The notes below the pieces were generated by a model. That model was not told the origin of the DNA, searched no databases, and was given only the letters and a program-made list of their open reading frames with translations. DNA of 64,000 bases from Calonectria ilicicola (lineage: Eukaryota; Ascomycota; Sordariomycetes; Hypocreales; Nectriaceae): contig CP085833.1 of NCBI GenBank assembly GCA_020809705.1, positions 372,001 to 436,000 on the forward strand, given 5' to 3'. Position 1 is the first letter of the stretch. Each line of letters begins with the position of its first letter. The translations under genes were made by a program, and so were the position numbers. Shown piece after piece: positions 11,689 to 21,953 of this stretch.

Positions 11689-12588
11689 TTAGGTGTCTTT
11701 GAGTCGATGTTGAGTGAGGCTCATGGGCACAATCCAAGCTGTTTCTTCTTCATCCTGTATCTCCGAGACCTCTTTCATGCCATCCATGTCCTCATCAAGT
11801 TCAATTTTGAGAATCTGGTCGCCATCTTCGTCTTCCTCATCTTCATCATCGCCCTCTCCTACAAGCTGGGCACCCTTAACGAATGGCTCAGAAAGCAAGG
11901 AACCTTCATCCCGCCGTTTGAGCGACAGCCATTGACGCTTGAAGACGAGCTTTTCAACCCCGAGACCGAATATGAAGTCATCAGAAGACTCCCACTCTTC
12001 AGAAACCTCATCGTGTCCTTCACGGCCGATGCGGGGACCGATCTCGACTGGTAGCCCACCAGGCTGATTTAGACCAAGCTCACCTCGTACAGCGAGGTTT
12101 TTCTCTTTGCTCCTGCGGACGGAAGGTTCGACAGCAACCTTGATTCCGGTGACCATATATACCGGCGCCCAGTCTGTCGCCTCAACAAATTCTGCCACAT
12201 CGAGCTCTTTCATACTATTGCGCATGTACGTCGCTGAAGGGGAGAAGGTCAACGTATCAAGCCGGCCAAATTTGTACTCGACATCCTCGGAAGTTTTTCC
12301 TAGCCAGCTCAGTTGGCCGCCGAGACCTTCAAGGCTAAAAGCACGAGTCCATATACCTAACTCCCCTTTTCGCATGCGGGAGCGTTTTGAGCTGAACCCA
12401 TTTTTGCGATGGCAATAAATGTCCTTTTCGTCGATGGGCAAGCGGCAACCAGAGTTCAACACCTTGACATCACGGAGATTGTTGAGTATACTTCCCAGTT
12501 GGATTGGACCATGCGGTGCAGGTCCTATTGAGAAGTTTGGCGGAATATGGTACGTAGGGACAAAGCCCTTGTTGGGGCTAGAAAACAT
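11689..12588 (-). CDS. Candidate fungal gasdermin-like pore-forming protein
   Basis: Intronless 299-aa protein. It begins MFSSPNKGFVPTYHIPP then GPIQLGSILNNLRDV (about 28-41). The core has strands such as DWAPVYMVTGIKVAVEPSV (139-157) and SSDDFIFGLGVEKLVFKR (201-218), which I match by pattern to the fungal gasdermin family (RCD-1, HET-Q1): a YxVT strand, a basic/acidic hairpin region, a GP-containing turn, then a D-F-x-F/A-x strand. From about residue 245 the protein ends in a very acidic tail (EGDDEDEEDEDGDQ), after a hinge at about 225-245. In HET-Q1 a short C-terminal piece is removed by a partner protease to release membrane-permeabilising activity; the length and layout here fit. It lies 546 bp downstream of an S8 protease on the same strand, the genomic partner expected. 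The family assignment is from memory of motifs, not a search. An unknown conserved fungal protein is the alternative. Confidence 0.6.
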   Translation of the reverse strand: MFSSPNKGFVPTYHIPPNFSIGPAPHGPIQLGSILNNLRDVKVLNSGCRLPIDEKDIYCHRKNGFSSKRSRMRKGELGIWTRAFSLEGLGGQLSWLGKTSEDVEYKFGRLDTLTFSPSATYMRNSMKELDVAEFVEATDWAPVYMVTGIKVAVEPSVRRSKEKNLAVRGELGLNQPGGLPVEIGPRIGREGHDEVSEEWESSDDFIFGLGVEKLVFKRQWLSLKRRDEGSLLSEPFVKGAQLVGEGDDEDEEDEDGDQILKIELDEDMDGMKEVSEIQDEEETAWIVPMSLTQHRLKDT

Positions 12589-13134
12589 AGCAACGGCTTG
12601 ATAATGTTTAGTTCCTCAGTCAGGAATACGGAAGAGGCCAATGACTTGACGAAGCATCAAGTAAAGCAAGGATTTGTAAATGCACGCAGTCACAGCTGCT
12701 GCTGATGACAAGAGAAAGCGTTTAGACAAAATATCACTCGGTAAAGAGGGGTCATAAAACGAAGTGTAGCTGTGATAACGACACGTGACTGAGTGCCCAT
12801 GACTTTTTCGGATTGTTATTACTGGTGCAGAGCAGTCTAGAAAATGTGGCGTGCGTATTGCTTGCGTATTGGACAGCAGCTTCACTGTGGCGAGGGCTGT
12901 TAAATTTGGAAGATTCGTCGCCAGTTCTGAGATATAGACCAACTCCTAACCCTTCAATTAATTATTTTAAAATTTTATACTACGGTACTGTGTATACTGC
13001 AAAAGTTGGCGCAGGTGATGTTCAATACATGGGCTTGACCAGTGTCGAATGGAGCCCAGTACCCAAGTTACTCAGTTTCAAGACGCATCCGCGGTAAGGT
13101 CTTCGTAAATCATGCATCGGTGATTTTTTAGTGT
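12589..13134. other. Spacer between protease gene and gasdermin-like gene
   Basis: A 546-bp spacer with no supported coding sequence. It should contain the protease terminator and the promoter of the gasdermin-like gene, so the two are probably transcribed separately. An ACACGTGAC box lies near 12780. Confidence 0.45.
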
Positions 13135-16100
13135 TCAAGTATCTCTCCACCTTTGACCTCGGAGAATATCTTGAATATCCCGCCAAATTTCCTCCTTAGG
13201 TCGGCCGTCAAATAGTTTCCAGGGAAGTATGTAATGATGCTCTTTTCTCTCCCTACCCATTTCCTTAAACAGCAGACGCATTCCCCATGATGAATAAAGC
13301 ATCTCCCTCTCTCCCTCCGACCAATATGGATTGTGCCTCGCAAACTCAAGCACATTTGCCGCGATTCCTGCCGCGATGGCCGTGGCATACGACGTACCTG
13401 ATATGTATGTAACTTCGCGCCGTGACTGGCCAGGAATTGCTGGAACGCCATCTGAGCTCTTCTTGACTTTGACCTTGACACTCGATTTTATTGATAGCCC
13501 AAGGACGGCAAAGTTGATGCCGCTTCGCACCGTTGGATTCGAGGGACTAGGATTACCGTGACCGTCGGTTGAGTGGATGCAGAGTACTCCCTTATAACAC
13601 CCTGGGAATGCAATAGCATGGTTGCCTCCCCAATTTGCCGCCGCAGCTATTACGATTTTCTTTGATTCGCCGTGCTGCGGGACGAGCACCTTGTCGAGAG
13701 CCCGTTTTACCTTTTCATCCTCACCGTCTAATCCTAGCGACATCGAAAGAATGTCTACCCTCCATATTGCTGTTGCCCACTCAATGGCCTTGACGAGCTT
13801 AATCTTAGTAACATTCCTCATTTAGATTTTGGGACACCAAGTGCCCTTACCTTTGCAATCCGGCCAGTATCCTTTTGATTTATCTCTCTTCCGGTCGACA
13901 CTTTGGCAATATAAAGCTCAACGGCTGGGGCGACTTGCAAAAGTAGTCTAGCGACCTGGGTACCATGGCCGTAAGTATCGTGGCAATTATCGGGATCATT
14001 ACTGGTCCAGTTTCGCATTCCCCAGATCTGTCCTGCTCTTCCACTGATATAGGGGTCTGTCATATCAATTCCACTGTCGATAATCGCGACTTTGATTCGA
14101 CTCCTTTGTTTAGGTGGTAATTGCCAAGCTGAAAATTTCAGAAGAGGTTGAATATACATCAATGTGACCTTATTCAGGTGCATAAAGTATTCTGTTGCCT
14201 TGCGTCGGTTGGACATTTGTTCTTCTTCCTGCTCGTCGTATAGTGACATAACACCGTATTGGTTTTCGAGGTCGTCAAGAGACTCATCTAGTTCTTCCTC
14301 GTTCCCTACCATATTTGTATCGATTGGTGCTTCGTACAAATTTGATGCCATCAGATTAGTAGGATTTGATACTTCTTGCCTTTTGAACTGAGAAGAAGCA
14401 TCGCACAGATTCAACCCGGATAGAGAATTTGAAATCTTTTTGGTAGGTCTGTAATCAAGCGTGGAATCGCGTCGTTTTCGCTTGGAGGGTTGGGAATTCA
14501 CAATCAACTCAAGTTTCTGAATAATTTCCTCGTATATCGCCCCCCTCACAACCTTTCTCGCGGCTAATAAGTTAGTACGATCTTCAAACTTTTGCAGCCT
14601 TTTCCATAGATCCAGACAACCCTTCACAACTCTTAGGTATTCACTACTATACTCCCTTGGGTCGAGACTATCAATTTTATCGCAAAGGTCTAGCCAATTC
14701 TGGATATTTTCTTCCTCGTTCGGGTGTATCCGGATCGATATCTTTGATCCACCTAGGACTTCTAAGAGAAGTCTCGCAAATGACAGCAACACCGGACTTC
14801 CATTTTTGAACATGTTGATGAACTCAGAAGTACCAGTTTCGCAATGGCTTGGCCTGAATGACACGTACAGCCGACGCTTTGTCTCCTTGTCGGTACCGAC
14901 AGAAACAAGCCGAAGGTATATGTTGTCAGGTGTCCAGCTATGTGAAGAAAGTTCTAATCCCTCGTCGAAGAAATCCATGAGACATCTGGAAAGCCCAAGT
15001 GCAATACGGGCTTTATTTTCAAAACTGACTTTTTTATTTGCTGTTTGATTGATGTAGTCTTTAAGCTCAATACGGTTGAAGACTCCTTGATCAAAAAGCT
15101 CGCTGAGGGACTCTCCGTCAAAGTTATCAGATGGTAGCTGCACTGCATCAAGCTTATCTGTAACATCAAACAGTCCATGTGGATTCACTAGAATGTGTAG
15201 TCGTCTTCGTTTCTCCATTGCTTGACGAATCGCTGTGCACATTGTACCCTTGACCGCATCAGTCATGGCGCTGAGGTGACCATTAGCACAGAGCCCAACG
15301 CCTTTTGAATCGAAATATCACTTACTTGAAAGAGCCACATTCGGCTTCTTGCCATATTAATGTCTCACCAGGACAACAAGACACAAACATATCTAAATTA
15401 GGCTGAAATGGGCTGGTATACAATTCGTCGGATACGTGTAGCCTTATTTCATGTGTTTCCTCCTTGGAACAGCTTAATTGTCGAAACTCTCTGAAAATTG
15501 TATTAACAACGATACTCGCACGCTTTTCCAGCTGCTTGTCGACTATATTCTCGTTCAAAAGTGGCGTCACATCCAGGGGAAGAAGCGGTAAATTCTCTGA
15601 TGTCTCAGCTTCTGCCGTCAAGTCGTCCAAGAAGACCTTCCATTTTCGTAATTGACCAATTGCAAGGGTACCAGCATTTCCTGTGGGTAGAGTAAATAAT
15701 GGGCGTGGCTCAGTTGTTACATTAAATCGCTGTTCGGCCGCAAGTGGAGATGGCGACTCGTCCAACGAAGCCAAAGAATGCATTAGTTCGGCCAATCGCT
15801 CGAATCCCTTGAAAATCGTTGCTATACTCTGATCATCGGTGCTGTGTTTTGACGGGGAATTTCCGTCATGTTTGCGGCTGCTTGGTACTCTGAACTTTCT
15901 ACAGATCTCAAGGTTGACCATGGTGTCGAGCGAGCCAAGAAGGTCAAGGGCCATTTCATTCATCTCGTCGTAATCCTCCTTAGTGAGACCAATAACGACA
16001 GGCTTAGCCCTAAAGACATCTCTAAGATCAATTTCGAAAATGATTGCATCGTTATTAGTCTTCTTTGGTCGATTGCGAGGCACCCCGCGGGGCCTAAATC

Positions 16101-16218
16101 GCGCTATCCTGCCTGATAACCGTGATCTGAGCGTCTGCAGAGCACTCCATCCGATTGACTCCGTCGGGAGAATTAACCTCGCAGTCTCATGAGGTGGCTG
16201 CATAGACTCCATGGTCAT
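13135..16218 (-). CDS. Subtilisin-like (S8) serine protease with long N-terminal regulatory region, HET-Q2-like
   Basis: A 993-aa protein in three exons: 15326-16218, 13851-15270 and 13135-13803. The introns (15271-15325, 55 bp; 13804-13850, 47 bp, GTAAGG donor) join in frame, so the apparent break at 13820 is splicing. The C-terminal third is a peptidase S8 domain with the whole catalytic set: Asp696 in VAIIDSGIDMTD, His733 in DTYGHGTQVA, oxyanion Asn828 in IVIAAAANWGG and Ser909 in YISGTSYATAIAAG. The first 690 residues have no signal peptide and include a helical region with HSWTPDNIYLRL, resembling the DUF7580-type region that precedes S8 domains in fungal intracellular receptors. It is therefore cytosolic, not a digestive enzyme. 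Its downstream neighbour is the gasdermin-like gene; in Podospora the S8 protease HET-Q2 cleaves the gasdermin HET-Q1. Protease call firm, partner role inferred. Confidence 0.9.
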
Positions 16219-16505
16219 TTATAGCCGGTAATCAAGTGGAATCGGCCATTGTTGAGACAGAGAGGTTGGGGAGGAAAACGGAATCTGCGGCTGAGCAATC
16301 ACGTTCATAACTAGCCAATCACACTGCCTTTGCAAGCGAGCTGCATCTTCGGCTGAAATGAAGTTCCGTTCAAGCTCACTTTTCACGTGACAAAATTGTA
16401 CCTTGGAAATTGGGTCATAATGTCGTCCAGGGATTTAATCAAGGAAGAGATCGATCGTGGAATTGATACATATCGCCACCACATTTCATCATTCCGGTAT
16501 GAGTC
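16219..16505. promoter_or_regulatory. Short divergent promoter between S8 protease and C2H2 gene
   Basis: Only 287 bp separate the divergent start codons of the protease (minus) and the acuF-like C2H2 protein (plus), so their promoters must be close or shared. CCAAT-type boxes occur on one or other strand (near 16245 and 16315). Confidence 0.5.
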
Positions 16506-18968
16506 ATGGATGAAGAACCTGATATTATTGAACAGGATGAACCGATTTATGACCTGGCTGTCGAATGTGAAAGACTGTTTGAAGAGCATATTGCGAGACT
16601 AAATGAGGAGGAGGATGCAAACGGCGCAGCTATCATTTCAGAACTCAGTCATGGTTTTTCAACATGGGCCACCTTCTTGGGAGTGTTTTTGGATGAAAAT
16701 ATGTGCCTGGACCGCAGGCTTCGACATCATGGCGAGATCCAGGATCAGGTGCTCCGTGTGTTGGACTTGATGGTGGGGAACTTGGCCTATGGTAAAGCTT
16801 TGGGCAGATCCGTAACCAAAGTTATCTAGAATAGTTCTAACAGCGCGGCTAGTACTCGAACCCGATGCGGATACAGATGGCGCTTCCGAACAGATTGACG
16901 TGAGGTCTTCGGCTCCAGCGCAACAGCTGAGTCTAAGCATCGAAAATGTTGAGGCAGTTTCCGAGGCCATAGACCGCCTCAATAAATACGGAATCGTGAT
17001 TCGACAATCATCTATGACAGGCCAAGCAAGAAAGGCGAGAGAATTTACAGAAACATTCGACTTGACTTCGTTTGAAGAGTTTTCATATCTATGCGTTAAA
17101 GCACTATACCCCGCCGCGAGCGAGGAGCTTCTCGACCAGCTCACCAATTCCATGACAGACACGTACAAGATGTTCCTCTACCAGAAATCCAAGCGACAGA
17201 TCCAACCAAGACCAAGAGTTCGGACACGCCTTCCCATGGTAGTTATCGAAGAGGACTCCTCCGAGGACGAGGAGCCGGTCGAGCCGATGGATTTCGAGAT
17301 GGACACCTCCGGACCAAGTCGAAATACGAGACCAAATAGGAGTCGAACTCCAATACCGCTTCGCCAACATTTCTTGGCTCCTCACTCGAAGCCAACCACC
17401 ATGGACAGCTTGGAGGTCAAAACTAGGCTTAGAAAGATCCAACATCCCTCCAAAAAGGGCAAAACGGTGTCAGTCCTAGTGAGTCAGGTCGATTATCCCC
17501 GGCCAGTAGAGAACAAGAATATTTGCGACTGGTGCTTCAGTCCTCTCCCGCTGGACATATTCGAGGGTGATAATTGGCAGTAAGCATATCCTCCAGGTTG
17601 CCTCTAGAACGCCGAGCGAAGATGCTAATATGTCATAGGCAGCACGTCAATGAAGATCACAGGCCGTTCATTTGTATATCGGAAAAATGTTTAAAGGTTT
17701 CGCCTTCACCGAGATTCGCAAGCTCAAGGAAGTGGCTGGAGCACATGCTGGCAGCCCATGGCCAACATTGGCATCGAGAAGTGCACGCACCTTCACAATG
17801 GATCTGCCCTTTGTGCAATGATTCCAAGGCCACTTTTCTTACTGCAGACGACCTGACGACACATCTCAGCGACCATCATGAAAATAGATTCACAGACGCA
17901 CAAATTAAGGCCATTGTTCGACAGAGTCGCACACGCTATCCTCGACCACAGGACGTATGTCCCGTTTGTTGTCTTTCCATGGACGGCGAGAAGGATTCCG
18001 CACCCAGAAGTCAAAGCACAAGGCAGGAAGACAAGATTTCCGGTGCACCACACCAGCCCGACAAGCTTGAGAGCAGCCAAAAACGTCTAAAAACCCCCAT
18101 GGGCCATGCAAGTCTAGATTCCCGTATGGAAGGACATGGTCATCCAGCGCCAATAGAGCAGCAACAGCAGTCCAAGAGTGGTGCGGAAGCCCCCCCAAAC
18201 GCAAATCTCACGGTCGAATTCGTCTCCAGCCACATTGCCGGACACCTTAGGACTATCATGCTTCTCACTCTTAGGATTATATCAACAGATGTTGCCGTGG
18301 AGGTGTCCTCGGATAAGGAGAGCATGTCCGGGAGCACCGACAATCAATTATCACAAGTGCCCACCAGTCATGAAGCCCTTGACCCAGAGACCGAACTTCT
18401 TGACAAACTTTTACTCGGTCAATTTGACGAACTTGGAATTGATCATGATTCGCCTGTACAAGAAGACATCCCTGATTCTGAGGAGTTTTTTAACTGGGAC
18501 ATGATGCGTCCGGGAGAGGGCGATCCTCTTACGGACGACTTTTTGCGACAGGCGATGGAAAATGGAGCATTTCAGTCGCACTTGGAAAATGACACGGACT
18601 TCGAGTTGTCTTCAAGCGAGGGACGAACCCGAACATCATCCCGGCGGTCGTCCCAACACTCTGCAGCCCTACTGGAACCAGCAGCTCCAGCAGCAATGCA
18701 AGGCTCTACAACCTCAGCACGCCAATTATCGCACCAATCATCATCGCAGAAGCCCGGATGGCGTCGCACCCCATCACCTAGTCAGTCGCAGCCTGAAGAT
18801 ACAGGCATCATTCAGCCGTCAACCCCTCCATTGCGCCGTGTCGACAGGCAAATCAGCGGCGACCTGCGGGCGCTGCATCAACAAGACCAAGACCACCCAA
18901 CGCCAGTTGCAAATGAAGGTCGTGTCCGTGCCACGGACATGACCGACGTTTATGTACGTCTACCTTAG
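16506..18968 (+). CDS. acuF-like C2H2-type zinc-finger protein
   Basis: Three exons (introns 16792-16843 and 17580-17638 join in frame). The N-terminal 220 residues are helical (MDEEPDIIEQDEPIYDLAVE; EAVSEAIDRLNKYGIVIRQSS), then an acidic and Ser/Arg-rich linker. The zinc-binding core follows: ICDWCFSPLP with a split His pair (WQQHVNEDHR), FICISEKC with WLEHMLAAHG, ICPLCNDSKATF with HLSDHH, and VCPVCCLSMDG. This layout matches the fungal 'oxidoreductase acuF-like C2H2' domain found in many regulatory and NLR-associated proteins; the segment SSHIAGHLRTIMLLTLR is its usual last helix. If the intron at 18954-19028 is used, the frame does not stop at 18968 but continues in phase into the coiled-coil protein downstream, giving a 1,214-aa fusion. 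Function unknown. Confidence 0.8.
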
Positions 18969-20336
18969 CTTCAACATCAACCCTAAACCCTTTCCTTTCC
19001 AGCCATAACTAGCACTAACACCTTACAGGAGAGCTATGGCGAGGGCCGCATCGGCTCGCCCCGGTCGCCCACTCGGCCCCAGAGCATGCGCCGGCGACAA
19101 TCCATGCAAGTCATCGAGCTCGAGAGCAAAGTTAAACAGCTACTCGCAGAGAATCGCGCCCTCAGCGAAGCCCGCGCCAATACCGAATCGAGTCTTACAC
19201 AACGCGTCGCTACTGCTCTGGCTGATCGCGATGCCGAGAATGACGCTCTCAAACAGTCCCTCAAGTCATTGCAGAACGAGGTAGCTCGTTTAACCGACGT
19301 CAATAATGGGCTTACTAGTGCCAATGCCGAGCTGGTTGACAAGGACACTGCTGCTGAGATTGCAGAGCTGCGTTCGCAACTTGAAGCTTCCAAAGAGAGG
19401 ATCAGGGACATGCAGCGCCAGATTCTCGAGTCCAAGGCTTCTGAATCTTACTTACAGATCCGTGACGAAGATTATTTTGATGATCGCTGTACTCACCTCT
19501 GCTCGCACATTCAGCAATGGGTGATGCGTTTCTCCAAGTTCTCTGACATGCGGGCCTGTCGTCTCACCAACGAGATCAATGATGACAAGATGATCGACCG
19601 ATTGGATAATGCCATCCTGGATGGCTCTGATGTTGATATATACCTAAGTGACCGTATCAGGCGACAAAATGTCTTCATGTCTATAGTTTCCAATATGATC
19701 TGGGAGTTTATCTTTACGCGATATATGTTTGGTCTCGACAGAGAGCAAAGACAAAGGCTCAAGGTAATTGAGAAGTTGCTGGTAGAAGTTGGCCCTGCTG
19801 AGGCAGTACGGCAATGGCGTGCTTTGACATTGACCTTACTGTCAAGACGCGAAAGCTTCCAGCGACAGCGCGATCTAGATACAGAGGCTGTGGTACAGAC
19901 TATCTTCGAGACGCTCTGCAAGACCTTACCGCCGCCTTCAAACTTGGAGGATCAGGTCCAAACCCAGTTGCGACGCATTATCAAAGAGGCCGTGGGTCTG
20001 TCAATCGAGATGCGTACCCAGAAGCCTGAGTATATGATGCTACCACCCTTGCAACCTGAATATGACGAAAATGGCGATCTCGTTGAAACAGTTCGGTTTA
20101 ACGCGTCGCTGATGAATGAACGCAGTGGCAGTGTCAATCTAACAAATGAAGAGCTTGAAGCGAGAGGTGCTGTAGTCCGAATCATTCTATTCCCTCTTGT
20201 CGTCAAAAAGGGAGATGATGATGGTCGTGGTGACAATGAGGTTGTTATTTGTCCTTTACAAGTCCTCATCGCCCGTAGTTCCATCGGTGGTGGCATAGCA
20301 AAGAAGGTGGACCAACCTGAGGCGGAGCATAATTAA
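18696..20336 (+). CDS. Conserved coiled-coil protein (possibly fused to the upstream C2H2 gene)
   Basis: The main exon 19029-20336 starts ESYGEGRIGSPRSPTRPQS and MRRRQSMQVIELESKVKQL, then a long coiled coil (about 100 residues of heptads, VIELESKVKQLLAENRAL to EAEIRSQLE-type repeats) and a helical C-terminal domain (CTHLCSHIQQWVMRFSKFSD; LTLLSRRESFQRQRDLDTE). I recognise it as a widespread fungal hypothetical protein with a disordered Ser/Pro N-terminus. That N-terminus appears upstream (RRTPSPSQSQ, IIQPSTPPLRRVDRQISGD), joined by an intron 18954-19028 (GTACGT donor, TTACAG acceptor). I use ATG 18696 as one possible start. No independent promoter is visible, and the frame is open back into the C2H2 gene, so a fusion transcript is equally possible. 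Role unknown. Confidence 0.7.
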
Positions 20337-21953
20337 GACAGGATGGAGTTGGTCGTTGTTCCAGGGCATATGTTGATTGGCAGGTGCCTTTAGAAAATAT
20401 TATAATGGTCGCTAGTCGCATATTCGTTTTTATTTCCATTTTCCTTTCAAATTTTAGGCCATATGCAGCAGATAAATGGACTAACACAGGGATGGAAGCG
20501 AGTCTATAATGATCATATCCCAACACAGAATTAATCCATGCCCCATAGCCCTGTACAAGGGGCGTTAGAAACAAACTTAGTGCCCCAAATGATACATAGA
20601 ACAGAATCTTGCCTAGGGCGTGCTGCATCTTATAGATTTCAATTATTGGTGATGTGAATTCGAACTGTTGGTAGCAGCAGGTGCAACGGGTCGATGGCAA
20701 AAGCAAGGATTTGTTGCTCAGTCATATTCTTGCCCGATGGCTTGTGAATCGCTATTTCATCATCCGTCTTCGCTGGATGGCGTTGCGGGTCAAACAGTTG
20801 GCGCTAATTTTGTGGTGGGATGCTCCGTCCAGGGCCCAATGGCCAGATACCATCTTTCCCAGGGACGGGCGGCACTCTCAATTGACGTTGATGCTAGATG
20901 TGCAACATTGTCATAATCGCAGAAAACATCAATTATCAGTGCCAGCGAAACACGACTGACGGCATGCATCCAGTGGAGGATACAGAGCTGTGCTAGGGCC
21001 TGTAAACCCTTGAGTTGAGACTGCGTACCCCTGTCAACAGCAGCCTGCGTAAACGCAAAGCTCATTTGACGCTCCTGGATCGGCCGCTTTTCGCTGTCTT
21101 TTCATCCCAGAGTGCAGGGATGCAGCTGCGGCTGAAGGCTCCATCCAACGCGAGCAAGGACCGTGTCAATTGTGTTGCTGAAGTTGTGGCCCATTTTCGC
21201 CAGACACCAGACGTGGGAGAACGCGCGCCCAGATTGCCCCGTGCGTTAGCTAGTAAATTAGCTCCTGACTTGTCCATCCCGCGCCTGGATGTTGAACCAA
21301 GGAAGCCGCTATCGGCCTATGGGGTCTACTTGCTCACATCCGGTGATCTAGCAAAGTAGTTAGTTACACGATATGATTCCTCATCATGGTACCTGTATTC
21401 GACATAATGGTGGTAGTGGCAAGGACTACGGTTGATAACGTGTAGGCAGAAAATGGATGAGGCACGTTGACACACGTGTCCAAGAGGATAATATTACAGA
21501 TAGAAAGGGAGATGAGGGGGTTCTGCTTTTTTTTTTTTTAATCCTTCCAAGCCAGCATTAGGTCTGCTTTGACTAACTAATGAAGTTTTCACGCGCGCCT
21601 CGTCCTGTGATTTCTCGTTATAGTTAAGTTTTCGCTGAATGAGACAACCAATGCTCCATTCCAAGTATCGACTATTGCATTTACAGTTAGCTATAAAACC
21701 CATCAAAATGAATATTTCTGTCTTATTAAAAATTAACCGATGTATATTTCCAGCCAAAATATACTATAGTACAGAATTATGCGAAGAGTACTCTGCATGA
21801 TGCACCAGCAGGCAGCCACTGCAGCCTTACCCTGAAGCCGCGCTATTTTAGCTTCGGATCGCCTAACGCATCACCAACCCGCCTATAAAAAGTAACTGGA
21901 GAACTTCACGATGTGAAAAAAAAAATATCACTGATCTCATCACCATCATTAAT
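20337..21953. other. 1.6-kb intergenic region
   Basis: No supported gene. Several open frames of 70-150 codons occur on both strands (for example minus 20266-20706 and plus 21015-21359), but none has a recognised motif, consistent splicing or a plausible start context. A 12-base T run lies near 21528. The unknown gene beginning at 21954 has its promoter here. Confidence 0.4.

Noticed and set aside
11707..12418. Several plus-strand open frames opposite the gasdermin-like gene
   Set aside because: They are complements of its low-complexity acidic tail and core, with no protein-like features of their own.
13804..13850. Apparent frameshift splitting the S8 protease into two ORFs
   Set aside because: A canonical 47-bp intron (GTAAGG to CTAAG) joins GRIAK to IKLVKAIEWA in frame.
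20266..20706. Minus-strand 146-codon ORF with a hydrophobic segment
   Set aside because: It overlaps the 3' end of the coiled-coil gene antisense, has no recognised motif and no plausible promoter.
21015..21359. Plus-strand 114-codon ORF
   Set aside because: GC-rich open frame without motifs, introns or supporting context.
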